Shown here: positions 17,383 to 24,591 of the stretch, in pieces | Position numbering within the stretch: the stretch's first letter is position 1 | Layout: every line of letters starts with the position of its first letter | Origin: a bacterium | GTDB taxonomy: Bacteria > Patescibacteriota > UBA1384 > XYA2-FULL-43-10 > JAKAMI01 | Length of the DNA: 36,869 nt | Assembly: GCA_021812945.1 (NCBI GenBank) | Contig: JAKAMI010000008.1 | Location: 1 to 36,869 of the forward strand | Reading direction: 5' to 3' | Position numbers and translations under genes: made by a program | Notes under the pieces: generated by a model | Databases searched by the model: none | What the model saw: the letters and a program-made list of their open reading frames with translations, nothing else | What the model was told of the DNA's origin: nothing

Positions 17383-17410
17383 TTTTAGTTTTAATATGGA
17401 TACCTGTCAA
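17382..17410 (-). promoter_or_regulatory. Main promoter of the division/cell-wall operon
   Basis: On the minus strand a perfect TTGACA (17405-17410) is followed by a 17-nt spacer and TAAAAT (17382-17387). Predicted transcription start is near 17375. It lies directly after the glyS terminator, so the cluster is an independent unit. Confidence 0.85.
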
Positions 17411-17413
17411 GCA

Positions 17414-17438
17414 CCAAAAATACCACCAAGGGTGGTAG
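17414..17438 (-). terminator. Rho-independent terminator of glyS
   Basis: On the minus strand ACCACC, loop CTT, GGTGGT, then a TATTTTT tail. It lies about 185 nt after the glyS stop and just before the -35 box of the mraZ promoter. Confidence 0.75.
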
Positions 17439-17526
17439 ATGTAATAGTACGTTAATTGTGATTGCTGGGACTAGCTATTATTAATATTTAGCATTTTTGA
17501 TTTTGTGTCATTCCGAAGAAGATTTG

Positions 17527-17612
17527 TGTCATCCTGACGGAGGAAGGATCTAGGTACCAGCCGTGTTTCTGTTACTAGATTAGATCCTTCCCCAATCCGG
17601 CCTTAGTATGAC
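17527..17612. repeat. GTCATCCTGA-family element after glyS
   Basis: It starts GTCATCCTGACGGAGGAAGG and ends TAGTATGAC, with AAGGATCTAG and TTAGATCCTT inverted inside. A partial second start (GTCATTCCGAAG) lies 20 bp to the left. Confidence 0.65.
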
Positions 17613-17621
17613 ATCTTAATA

Positions 17622-19052
17622 CTATTTGAAAAACTTCTCCGGATTAAGAACCCGCTGCTCGACATAAGCCCAGACAGCGTCTTTGTGGACTCGAACCTGC
17701 TTCATAGTGTCGCGATGACGAATAGTAACTTTGTTGTCGTTTAGGGTCTCGAAATCAACTGTAACGCAAAGCGGCGTGCCTATCTCGTCTTGGCGGCGAT
17801 AGCGCCGGCCAACCGAACCGGATTCGTCGTAGTAAGCCGACATACCACATTCCTGCAATTTTCGATAAATCTCTTTGGCTATTTCCGGCAACTTGTCCTT
17901 TTTAACCAAGGGGAAAACAGCTACTTTAATAGGCGCGATTCTCGGATTCAATCGCAACGTCACTTCACCTGCAGCCCGACCGTCGGAACCGTCCGATTCA
18001 TCGTACGCATCCACCAGGAAAGCGAGCATGGCTCTATCAACACCCAAGGAAGGCTCAACAACATAGGGAAGGTATTTCCGGCCTGTTTCTTCATCGAAAT
18101 ATTTAAGATCCTTTCCGGAAACTCTTTCATGTTGCTTGAGGTCAAAATCGGTTCTCTGAGCAATACCGCCAAGTTCGGACATTCCGAAAGGGAACTTGTA
18201 CTCTATGTCCGAGGTGCCGATGGAATAATGTGAAAGTTCCTCTTTTTCATGAGGCCTAATTCTCAGATTTTCTTTTTTAATCCCCAAATCGGTATAAAAC
18301 TTCTCCGAGAGTTCTACCCATTCTTGGTATGATTTTTCGGATTCTTCCTTGTTTGGTTTGATGAAATATTCAATCTCCATCTGCTCAAACTCTCGGGTAC
18401 GAAATATGAAGTTTCCCGGGGTTATCTCGTTGCGAAAGGCTTTGCCTATCTGGGCAATGCCGAAAGGCACTTTGACCCGTGTCGACTGGAGGATGTTTTG
18501 AAAATTGATGAAAATACCTTGAGCGGTTTCCGGCCGCAGGTATGCCACCGAAGAGGACTCTTCAACCGGACCAATGAAGGTCTTAAACATTAGATTAAAG
18601 TCCATGGCTTCGGTGAACTCATGCTCCCCGCCCTTAGAACATTTTAGCATTGATTTTTGTTCGGGTGATATTGAATCAAACCAAATTTTGAATTTTGATT
18701 TGTTATTTTGACTTTTGACTTTTAATTTTTGAATTTCTTCTACATGATCGTAGCGAAAACGATTGTGGCACTTCCTGCATTCAACCAGCGGGTCAGTAAA
18801 CGAAGCTAGATGCCCGCTGGCTTCCCAGACTTTGGGATTTTGAATCACAGCCGAATCGACCCCGACAATATCTTCTCTCGCGATAACAAATTTCTGCCAC
18901 CAAACCGATTTGAGGTTGTTTTTTAATTGTGTCCCCAGAGGACCATAGTCATAAACCGAGCCGGTTCCACCGTAAATCTCAGAAGATTGATACACAAAAC
19001 CCCGCCGCTTGCAAAGCGAGACAATCTTTTCCATGATGTTTTGATCAGCCAT
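17622..19052 (-). CDS. glyS: Glycyl-tRNA synthetase, dimeric type
   Basis: This class II synthetase charges tRNA-Gly. The 476-aa single-chain (alpha2, GlyQS) form shows YDYGPLG (35-41), motif 2 with RNEITPGNFIFRTREFEQME, the RPETAQGIF segment near 173-181, and motif 3 EPSLGVDRAMLAFL. A C-terminal anticodon-binding domain follows. A short insertion at residues ~109-123 (KLKVKSQNNKSKFKI) next to a CxxC pair is encoded by a 7-nt-period repeat (18682-18736). AGGTGG precedes the ATG. It is followed by an intrinsic terminator and preceded by a repeat-rich gap from recO. Confidence 0.95.
   Translation of the reverse strand: MADQNIMEKIVSLCKRRGFVYQSSEIYGGTGSVYDYGPLGTQLKNNLKSVWWQKFVIAREDIVGVDSAVIQNPKVWEASGHLASFTDPLVECRKCHNRFRYDHVEEIQKLKVKSQNNKSKFKIWFDSISPEQKSMLKCSKGGEHEFTEAMDFNLMFKTFIGPVEESSSVAYLRPETAQGIFINFQNILQSTRVKVPFGIAQIGKAFRNEITPGNFIFRTREFEQMEIEYFIKPNKEESEKSYQEWVELSEKFYTDLGIKKENLRIRPHEKEELSHYSIGTSDIEYKFPFGMSELGGIAQRTDFDLKQHERVSGKDLKYFDEETGRKYLPYVVEPSLGVDRAMLAFLVDAYDESDGSDGRAAGEVTLRLNPRIAPIKVAVFPLVKKDKLPEIAKEIYRKLQECGMSAYYDESGSVGRRYRRQDEIGTPLCVTVDFETLNDNKVTIRHRDTMKQVRVHKDAVWAYVEQRVLNPEKFFK
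18682..18736. repeat. 7-nt-period repeat inside glyS
   Basis: The plus strand reads TTTTGAA TTTTGAT TTGTTAT TTTGACT TTTGACT TTTAATT TTTGAAT. It is translated in frame as a Lys/Ser/Asn-rich loop. Confidence 0.75.
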
Positions 19053-19348
19053 AAATCCACCTGCCTGTCATTCCGGACTTGATCCGGAATCTATGCAATT
19101 AATTTCTGGATCTCCGTATCAAGTACAGGGTAAACCCTGAACCAAGTTCAGGATGACGAGAAAATAATGTTTCCCATCCGAAATAACTTACTTAACTTTA
19201 CTACTTTCGCTCTCGATAATCAATAAGTTGATTTTTTAAGCAAGCAAAAGCTTGGACTACGGCGTAAATTGAGACCACGCTTTAGCGTGTTGATCCGCAA
19301 GCTAATGCCTGAGCGACAATGAAAACCGTAGACCAGACTTTAGGCTGT
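19053..19348. other. Repeat-filled gap between recO and glyS
   Basis: No gene is visible. A GTCATTCCGG...GTTCAGGATGAC element occupies about 19067-19157. Around 19235-19345 there are short inverted words (GCTTGGACTAC, GTAGACCAG, CACGCTTTAGCGTG). No convincing promoter was found. Confidence 0.5.
19067..19157. repeat. GTCATTCC-family element upstream of glyS
   Basis: About 91 bp, with TTCCGGACTTGATCCGGAAT at one end and CCCTGAACCAAGTTCAGGATGAC at the other. It belongs to the family with GTCAT...ATGAC termini. Confidence 0.7.
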
Positions 19349-20083
19349 CTACAAACTTTTTAAAATCTTTTTCGATTTGGTTTCACGCTCGAGAATGTTG
19401 GTAGTGTATTTATCCAAGACGTTTTCCAATTCCAATAATGTTTCACTATCGACTTTCAGCCGGTCGACTAGCGAGATGTCGGACTCAATGATCAGACGAA
19501 AAATCTTAATTGTGTTGACCGAAATCTGGGGCAAACCGTACTTGGCACACTCGCCGCAGACGACTCCGCCATCTTGGTAGCTAAAATAGTTTTCACCGTT
19601 TAGAAGCTTCCGCCGGCATCTGACGCAATAATAAACTTGCGGGTTGTAACCCAAGCGGTCAAGGACTTTTAGTTCGTAAAACGGCAATAGGAACGGATTG
19701 TCGTCACCTTTACAGAGGCGAAATAAGGCCAAGCGGAGTATTTCAAAAAGATCGGAGTTCTTTTCCCCTTCTTCGGTCAGTTTATCGATCAGTTCGCCGA
19801 AATAATGCGCCTTGGTGAAATCCTCACAGCTTTTGGCCAAAACCGAAGCATCCTCGATCGTCACCGCCGAGGTTACAGTGTCGAGGGATTTACCTTCATG
19901 AAACTGAAAATCGACCAGAGAATACGGCTCAAGCTCTCCGGCCAGTTTGGAGTTGATACGGCGAATCCCTTTGGCTATGGCTTTCAGTTTGCCGCGATCT
20001 TTAGTGTAGACCGTTAGTATTTTATCGGCATCACCCAGATTCGACCGCTTGATGATGATGCCTTGAGTTTTTATAGTGGACAT
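19349..20083 (-). CDS. recO: DNA repair protein RecO
   Basis: RecO loads RecA on SSB-coated DNA with RecR in the RecF pathway. The 244-aa protein has the N-terminal OB fold (TQGIIIKRSNLGDADKIL), the helical middle, and a C4 zinc site (C153, C156, C176, C179: CVRC...CGEC). AAGGTG precedes the ATG by 9 nt. It ends the group glmU-like, unknown gene, recO. Together with RecJ and RadA in the next operon it points to a RecFOR-type repair pathway. Confidence 0.93.
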   Translation of the reverse strand: MSTIKTQGIIIKRSNLGDADKILTVYTKDRGKLKAIAKGIRRINSKLAGELEPYSLVDFQFHEGKSLDTVTSAVTIEDASVLAKSCEDFTKAHYFGELIDKLTEEGEKNSDLFEILRLALFRLCKGDDNPFLLPFYELKVLDRLGYNPQVYYCVRCRRKLLNGENYFSYQDGGVVCGECAKYGLPQISVNTIKIFRLIIESDISLVDRLKVDSETLLELENVLDKYTTNILERETKSKKILKSL

Positions 20084-20112
20084 TGAAATGACACCTTAAC
20101 TCTATTGGACTC

Positions 20113-20493
20113 TTAACCCTTTATCTCCAGAAATTCCCTAATATCACCTAAAATCCCCCTTCGGGCAGATTCAAATAACTTCTTGTCATTTCCGGCATTT
20201 ATTTGACCGTCACTAACAAATTGTTCCATCACAAATCCGCAGCTGCCAAAAATCAATGATAAATTGTGCACATAATCGGCTCGCTTATTTCTCTCGGCAT
20301 CAGACATTTTATTGATAACTTCCAATGCTGCTTGGCTCATTATTTGCATCTGTCCTAATTCAGCGGTTCCGAACGCTTCTGTATCAGATACTCTTTGTGC
20401 GATCGGTCGCAATTCCGACATGATCGCATCAAATTTTTGAATCAACTGCTCATCCTCTGGGTTGATTCCACCTTCTACCGATCTGTTTTCCAT
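20113..20493 (-). CDS. Conserved-looking hypothetical protein, helical
   Basis: I do not recognise this 126-aa soluble protein. It is acidic near the N-terminus and mostly predicted helical by its heptad-like hydrophobics. It has one Cys and no membrane segment. The start overlaps the stop of the uridylyltransferase gene (TAATG), with GGAGGA just upstream, so translation is probably coupled. It is followed 29 nt later by recO. Codon use looks like its neighbours. Confidence 0.7.
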   Translation of the reverse strand: MENRSVEGGINPEDEQLIQKFDAIMSELRPIAQRVSDTEAFGTAELGQMQIMSQAALEVINKMSDAERNKRADYVHNLSLIFGSCGFVMEQFVSDGQINAGNDKKLFESARRGILGDIREFLEIKG

Positions 20494-21236
20494 TACTCCT
20501 CCAAATATTTTTCTACTTCCTTTAAGTGTTCTGGGTTGTTGATGCCGATGACTTGGCGCCAGTCGTCCACCGTCACCGACGAAATTTTTTTGCCTTGCTC
20601 TACCGCCAAACCGACCAAGTCGGTCAGGTAATATTCGCCTTGTGAGTTGTCGTTTTTTAGTTTTTCCAAGTTTTCAAATAGCCATTTGGTATTAAATATA
20701 TAAAAGCAAGGGTTACATTCTTTAATTTTCAATTGTTCAGGGGTACAGTCTTTTTGCTCGCAGCTTCCGATAATTTCGCCTTCTTGATTTCTGATAATTC
20801 GACCGAACGCGTAGCGCATCGGATCGTCGAAAAAGTTGGTCAGCATAGCTATAGTTGGTTGCTCTTTTTCATAGACATCGACTAGCTTTTTTATAGTATC
20901 CGGTTGGTAAAGCACGTGATCGCCGTAGTGGACCAGGGTAGCCTGATAATGATGCAATGCTTGATCCCTTGCCTGCGCCACCGCATGACCGGTTCCCAGC
21001 TGTTCGTCTTGAATTGCATACTTCATCTCGTCGCCAAAATATTCCATCACTTTTTCTTTTTGAAAACCGACGACCAAAATGATGTTGTCGACTCCGGCTT
21101 GATGCAAATGATCCACAGCATAACGGATCATCGGTTTACCCAAAACTTCGAACATCACCTTGGGGATACCGGCCTCAGCCGCTCCCATTCGTTTTCCTTG
21201 ACCGGCAGCCAAAACCACCGCGCATAGCTCTTTCAT
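20493..21236 (-). CDS. glmU: GlmU-like sugar-1-phosphate uridylyltransferase, stand-alone
   Basis: This is a nucleotidyltransferase-domain protein (about 247 aa) with LAAGQGKRM at 9-17, GTGHAVAQA, a YGDHVL metal-site loop, ECNPCFYIF and GEYYLTD. These match the N-terminal half of GlmU, which makes UDP-GlcNAc, the substrate for MurA and MurG. The left-handed beta-helix half is absent and may be supplied by the gene at 23479. I start at ATG 21236, six residues before the glycine-rich loop. However, a perfect AGGAGGG lies 7 nt before a TTG at 21284 in the same frame, so a 16-residue longer form is possible. Substrate is inferred. Confidence 0.75.
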   Translation of the reverse strand: MKELCAVVLAAGQGKRMGAAEAGIPKVMFEVLGKPMIRYAVDHLHQAGVDNIILVVGFQKEKVMEYFGDEMKYAIQDEQLGTGHAVAQARDQALHHYQATLVHYGDHVLYQPDTIKKLVDVYEKEQPTIAMLTNFFDDPMRYAFGRIIRNQEGEIIGSCEQKDCTPEQLKIKECNPCFYIFNTKWLFENLEKLKNDNSQGEYYLTDLVGLAVEQGKKISSVTVDDWRQVIGINNPEHLKEVEKYLEE

Positions 21237-21309
21237 GTTTTTCCCTTTTTCCCTTATTTTGTCCTCACAATCCCAATGTAACAAAAAAATCCCTCCTGTA
21301 CCAGTTCTT

Positions 21310-21342
21310 GTTTACTGTCCACCCGCCGGGTGGACAGTAAAC
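21310..21342. repeat. Perfect 16-bp inverted repeat
   Basis: GTTTACTGTCCACCCG and its exact reverse complement flank a single central C. It lies between the 84-aa small protein gene and the uridylyltransferase gene. It could act as a terminator on the minus strand, although no T-run follows. Confidence 0.7.
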
Positions 21343-21412
21343 AAAACGACTCCCCCGCCCAAGTAGCTTGAGCGGAGGCACGGCGGTGCACGCTGTTCGC
21401 GGCACACTGGGC

Positions 21413-21667
21413 TCACTCCTCCTTTTTGACCGGGTAGTAAATGGTGGCGAGCTGACTGGAAGTGATCGAGACATCATCATGATCCTGGAGAACGGCACAC
21501 CAGTAGCAAACAACTACTTCTTCGCCAGGTTTCACTGTGATCGAACGGCCACCCCACAATGGGATCTTTTCCGCTTGTAAACGTCCTTCCAACAACTTCA
21601 CTCCTCCGGTCCGCTGACAGAGCGGGTATTGGCATTTGCGTTCTTGGTCACCATTCACGTAGCACAT
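21413..21667 (-). CDS. Small Cys-pair protein, unknown
   Basis: The 84-aa protein carries two potential zinc knuckles: C12/C17 (CQYPLC) near the N-terminus and CYWC in the middle (VVVCYWCAV). The C-terminus is charged (PVKKEE). GGGAGG lies 9 nt before the ATG. It is 14 nt downstream of the 73-aa zinc-ribbon gene, so the two are probably co-transcribed. I do not recognise the family. A plus-strand ORF overlaps it but lacks Cys motifs. Confidence 0.6.
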   Translation of the reverse strand: MCYVNGDQERKCQYPLCQRTGGVKLLEGRLQAEKIPLWGGRSITVKPGEEVVVCYWCAVLQDHDDVSITSSQLATIYYPVKKEE

Positions 21668-21681
21668 GCTGTACGTCCTCC

Positions 21682-21903
21682 CTATCTGATGGGCCCGAAA
21701 CAGCCGCTTGGCTGTGAACGATACTTTACGCCTTCGATCGATATGACTGTCGTGGTCCCTTCCCCAGCACCCCTAATGATCTTTCGACATTTCGGGCACA
21801 ATGCAACATGGCCGCACAGAACCCACAACCATAGCTCCCACCCACGACTGGCTGTGACTTGAACCAGCTCGGTTCCACAATCCGGACACGTCTCTGTCTC
21901 CAT
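21682..21903 (-). CDS. Small zinc-ribbon protein, unknown
   Basis: The 73-aa protein has CPDCG at residues 6-10 and CPKC near 38-41, separated by a Trp-rich hydrophobic stretch (WELWLWVLCGH). This looks like a four-Cys zinc ribbon. AAGGAAGG precedes the ATG. It is first of a two-gene unit with the 84-aa Cys-pair protein. The function is unknown. Base composition is more GC-rich than the surrounding repeats. Confidence 0.65.
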   Translation of the reverse strand: METETCPDCGTELVQVTASRGWELWLWVLCGHVALCPKCRKIIRGAGEGTTTVISIEGVKYRSQPSGCFGPIR

Positions 21904-22004
21904 TCTGGTACCTTCCTTTCGTTCTCCTTGCCGGTCGACGAGTTATTGACCCATCAACCCGCAGAAAAACAGTTTTTTCTCCTAATGGCCATCCGCCATT
22001 CCTT

Positions 22005-22123
22005 GTCATTCCCGCGTAGGCGGGAATCTACCCTATTGAATACTTATTATGTTGGATCCCCGATCGGGTCGGGGATGACTGCGTCAATTATTAGTGGATT
22101 CGCACGCCTCAAGTGGAAATGAC
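22005..22123. repeat. 119-bp MITE-like element (copy B, inverted relative to copy A)
   Basis: It starts GTCATTCCCGCGTAGGCGGG and ends AAGTGGAAATGAC. The reverse complement matches copy A (17041-17160) almost base for base through the centre, differing mainly in the terminal arms. Confidence 0.85.
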
Positions 22124-22138
22124 ACAAATTTAAATGAC

Positions 22139-22163
22139 TAAAAAACCCGCTTGCGGCGGGTGT
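22139..22163 (-). terminator. Hairpin terminator
   Basis: On the minus strand ACCCGCC, loop GCAA, GCGGGT, followed by TTTTTT. The stem also has a GTTTT tail on the other strand, so it may work both ways. Confidence 0.65.
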
Positions 22164-22300
22164 TTTCTCAAATATTATCTAGAAAATATTATCTGGTACT
22201 TGAAAACAACCGGCCCGCTGTCGCGAGGTTAAAGTAGTAAAAGAAAAACCAGTTGTTAAGTTTTAAGTGATCCATCTACTTGACTTTAACAAAATTGCGC

Positions 22301-22340
22301 GTAAAAATCAAGACCCCGCACCTGAACTGGCGCGGGGCTC
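22301..22340 (-). terminator. Terminator of the 54-aa zinc-ribbon gene
   Basis: On the minus strand AGCCCCGC...GCGGGGT with a 12-nt loop, then TTGATTTTTAC. It lies about 140 nt after the stop at 22482. Confidence 0.55.
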
Positions 22341-22481
22341 GACTTGATCTGCTCTCACCACTCGCTGTCATTGCGAGTGAGTCTGCAAGCGAGAAATCCC
22401 CTGCCTGGATTCCTAACTGCCAAGCGGATTCGAAAACGTTTCACGGTTCAACTCTGCCTTCTACTTGACGTAGCAGTACGG

Positions 22482-22646
22482 TTAGTCCGGAAGCTTCCAA
22501 CCCTCACTTCCGTTTTGCGGTTTACCGGCGCAGTAGGGGTTAACGCAAACCCAACGAGTCGGATAACCGAACATCTTGGGCCCGATGGAGCGCTCCCTAA
22601 GCTCTTGCTTGCAATGATGACACACCTTGACCCTCTGATTCGCCAT
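22482..22646 (-). CDS. 54-aa zinc-ribbon microprotein, unknown
   Basis: The gene is too short for the ORF track. GGAGG sits 6 nt before ATG 22646. The product begins MANQRVKVCHHCKQELRER and has a second pair in CVNPYCAGKPQNG, so it can bind one zinc ion through C9, C12 and the later Cys pair. It ends GWKLPD. The layout (strong Shine-Dalgarno, Cys pair, short linker, Cys pair, hairpin terminator) is the same as in neighbouring tiny genes. The track's 85-aa ORF at 22448-22705 overlaps it in another frame and lacks these signs. Confidence 0.7.
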   Translation of the reverse strand: MANQRVKVCHHCKQELRERSIGPKMFGYPTRWVCVNPYCAGKPQNGSEGWKLPD

Positions 22647-22706
22647 GTCGCGCCTCCGAATAGGTTAGACATAGGGAAAGAACCTCGATATGGCATATCA
22701 TACAAA

Positions 22707-22737
22707 TAAAAAAACCGGCCACGGGGGCCAGCTGGTT
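22707..22737 (-). terminator. Terminator-like hairpin upstream of the 54-aa gene
   Basis: On the minus strand AACCAGCTGGCC, short loop, GGCCGGTT and TTTTTTT, with a small internal bulge. Confidence 0.5.
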
Positions 22738-22871
22738 CACAATCTTCAATATTAGTCTAATCAATTCCAAAACGGCTGGCCGCCATGCCCAGATTCTCCC
22801 CACCAGCTGATTTGATTGACAATCACACCTGCAACCATTGTGCTCTAATTACATTTACATATACATATTTT

Positions 22872-22938
22872 GTCATCCTGAACTTGTTTCAGGATCTTAC
22901 TATTTGGTGTCGGGATGCTGAAACAAGTTCAGCATGAC
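22872..22938. repeat. GTCATCCTGAACTTG palindromic element
   Basis: A 67-bp element with CTGAACTTGTTTCAG-type inverted words at both ends and GTCAT...ATGAC termini. It is the simplest complete member of the family in the window. Confidence 0.75.
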
Positions 22939-22983
22939 ACATATGAAATTCCTGGATTCCTGCCTGCGCGGGAATGACGATCC

Positions 22984-23027
22984 GAAAAAGGGTTTCTTTG
23001 GCCCCGGATAACGCCCCGGGGCCAAAG
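22984..23027 (-). terminator. Terminator of the 60-aa zinc-ribbon gene
   Basis: CTTTGGCCCCGG and its exact 12-bp complement CCGGGGCCAAAG flank an 8-nt loop, followed on the minus strand by AAACCCTTTTT. It starts 13 nt after the stop of the 60-aa gene. Confidence 0.7.
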
Positions 23028-23039
23028 ACAGCTTCAGGG

Positions 23040-23222
23040 CTAACGACGACACTTAGAGGCGCCACAGTACCAGACTGTTTTGTATCCCCTCTCCTCTGGC
23101 ACTTGCCTAGATGACATCGGCTGCTGGCAGAGCGGGCACTTCTTCTTCGCTTCGACCGATGGAGCCGGTTTGACTCCGGAGTTTGGATGCTGGATACTAC
23201 CAACGTGAATCGACTGTCTCAT
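23040..23222 (-). CDS. 60-aa zinc-ribbon protein, unknown
   Basis: I start at MRQSIHVGS because GGAGGG lies 7 nt upstream. The track start 8 codons earlier would bury that site. The N-terminal 28 residues are polar and flexible, then CPLC, then CGASKC at the C-terminus, giving a four-Cys ribbon with a YKTVWYCG strand. It ends in basic residues (KCRR). It has its own terminator. Function unknown; it shares the build of the neighbouring tiny proteins but not clear sequence identity. Confidence 0.68.
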   Translation of the reverse strand: MRQSIHVGSIQHPNSGVKPAPSVEAKKKCPLCQQPMSSRQVPEERGYKTVWYCGASKCRR

Positions 23223-23478
23223 TCTAGTCCCTCCATCGCCTGTCATGCGAACGGCTTAAGAGCTTTAAGCGGCTCGCAGACAAACAAAAACTGACCCTTT
23301 AGGCCAGCATTTTTTCTATCGTATAATGAAATCCAAACAAACCGGCCTAGAAGTCAGACATACATCGGAACCAATTATTTTGAAGTAAATCGTGTTTCAT
23401 TACTTTATTTATATCAAAGGATAATTTCTTTTGCAATAGTTTGTTTGATCGTTGGAATTTGGTTATTGGTTATTTTAT

Positions 23479-24141
23479 TCACTGATGGACTTTTGACCTC
23501 TCTGGAATTACTCCTTTGTGGCTCATAGAACCTGAAAGGATGGCGTTCTTGCCAACTATAGTCCCCGGATTGGTCACGGCGTGGCAACCGGTCTGACTTT
23601 CATCTCCAAGAATCACGCCGAATTTACGGAGACTAGTACCTACTAATTCATCATCAACTCTGATTTTCACTTCAGCGTCATCAAAACGTAAATTTCCAGT
23701 CACCGTGCCGGCACCCAAGTTGCAATTTTTCCCGATGATTGAATCTCCGACGTAGTTAAAATGAGGAGCTTTGGCGCCGTCTAACATTATCGTATTTTTC
23801 AGTTCCGAGGAGTTGCCGACCACGCAGTTATTGCTGATGATGACGTTTTCGCGGATGAAGGCCCCGGGACGGATTTCGCAGTTCTTGCCAATAATGACGT
23901 TGTTACCGATGAAAACATTTGGAAATATCTTTGTTCCTTCGCCGATGAAAATGTTGTTGCCCTCGCAACTTAAGTTTTTTGCCTCGGGGATCTGCTTCTC
24001 AATATCTCCGTTGTCGAATCGTTGCTCAATGTAAGACTTGATATTTTTCAGCGTCTCCCAAACCAGTTTATCTTCAAAAAACACCTCGCGATGGGCAAAA
24101 TTTGTAAGGTCAAAATACTCTTTTGGTAAAAACTTGTTCAT
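23479..24141 (-). CDS. Left-handed beta-helix acyltransferase (GlmU C-terminal-like)
   Basis: The 220-aa protein has hexapeptide repeats from about residue 55 onward (IFIGEGTKIFPNVFIGNNVIIGKN...). It contains the GlmU-like segment HFNYVGDSIIGKNCNLGAGT, then NLRFDD and a long second run of hexads. These are hallmarks of glucosamine-1-phosphate N-acetyltransferase domains, including those of archaeal-type sugar nucleotidylyltransferases. The N-terminal 50 residues are helical and not a nucleotidyltransferase. With the stand-alone uridylyltransferase at 20493 it probably makes a split GlmU pathway to UDP-GlcNAc. The ATG lies at the predicted transcription start, so the mRNA is probably leaderless. 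Confidence 0.8.
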   Translation of the reverse strand: MNKFLPKEYFDLTNFAHREVFFEDKLVWETLKNIKSYIEQRFDNGDIEKQIPEAKNLSCEGNNIFIGEGTKIFPNVFIGNNVIIGKNCEIRPGAFIRENVIISNNCVVGNSSELKNTIMLDGAKAPHFNYVGDSIIGKNCNLGAGTVTGNLRFDDAEVKIRVDDELVGTSLRKFGVILGDESQTGCHAVTNPGTIVGKNAILSGSMSHKGVIPERSKVHQ

Positions 24142-24177
24142 ATTTCGTATTATACAGATGGTGCGGCGGGGCTACAA
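24142..24177 (-). promoter_or_regulatory. Promoter of the beta-helix acyltransferase gene, leaderless
   Basis: On the minus strand TTGTAG (24172-24177), a 17-nt spacer and a perfect TATAAT (24149-24154). The ATG begins 8 nt after the -10 box. Confidence 0.65.
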
Positions 24178-24303
24178 GCCAGCGACTCATAGCCCACGGC
24201 TCTTGACTTTCATGCACGTTTATCGAGAAGCTGTCGAGCTAGGATCATTATCGCATCTTGCGATCGTCGATGAACAACCTCTCCACTCAGGCTGTTCGAT
24301 CTA

Positions 24304-24480
24304 TCAGCGCCCAGCCAAACCGTGAGTTTTGACACCTCGCTCGGTTGTTTCCTCCCAGTGCACACATTTGGGACAGACATACAACCCGTCCGAGTTATAG
24401 ACGCCAGGGAGATGTTTCGGGATATTGTTCTTGCAGACCAAATACTTGACTATGTATTTCTGCAGATGAGCGAGTCTCAT
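24304..24480 (-). CDS. 58-aa Cys-containing protein, unknown
   Basis: I start at MRLAHLQKYIVKYLVC, with GGGAGGGG 5 nt upstream, rather than 16 codons earlier as in the track. The protein has an aromatic/basic helix, C16, then CPKC near residue 36-39 (GLYVCPKCVHWEE), so a metal site is possible but only three Cys are visible, with His as a candidate fourth ligand. It continues the run of tiny Cys-pair genes. Confidence 0.6.
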   Translation of the reverse strand: MRLAHLQKYIVKYLVCKNNIPKHLPGVYNSDGLYVCPKCVHWEETTERGVKTHGLAGR

Positions 24481-24557
24481 GTGCCCCTCCCGGTCGACAG
24501 GTTGTCTTCGATGCTGAAAATGTATCATAAATATTATTTTTTTAAAATAGGTGTTAT

Positions 24558-24591
24558 GAGCCGCCGTGATAGTTTCCCATCACGGCGGCTC
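24558..24591 (-). terminator. Hairpin at the end of the 62-aa gene
   Basis: GAGCCGCCGTGAT (24558-24570) and its exact reverse complement (24579-24591) flank an 8-nt loop. The stop codon of the 62-aa gene lies within the stem, and the downstream minus strand becomes T/A-rich. Confidence 0.6.

Larger units (their letters stand above)
21904..22481. other. Gap holding a mobile repeat and two terminators
   Basis: No gene is supported. It contains MITE copy B (22005-22123), hairpins at 22145-22161 and 22313-22339, and a partial GTCATTGCGAG...GAGAAATC repeat word at about 22368-22400. Confidence 0.5.
22647..23039. other. Gap with hairpin and GTCATCC-family repeats
   Basis: A GC-rich hairpin with a T7 tail on the minus strand (about 22707-22737) lies 60 nt upstream of the 54-aa gene and could be a terminator or attenuator. 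GTCATCCTGAACTTG...CAAGTTCAGCATGAC occupies 22872-22938 and a half element ends at 22978. No gene is seen. Confidence 0.5.

Noticed and set aside
21368-21580. Plus-strand ORF of 70 aa opposite the 84-aa Cys-pair gene
   Set aside because: A GGAGG lies near its start, but the minus-strand ORF has a better site, Cys pairs and a co-directional neighbour. Both are unlikely to be coding.
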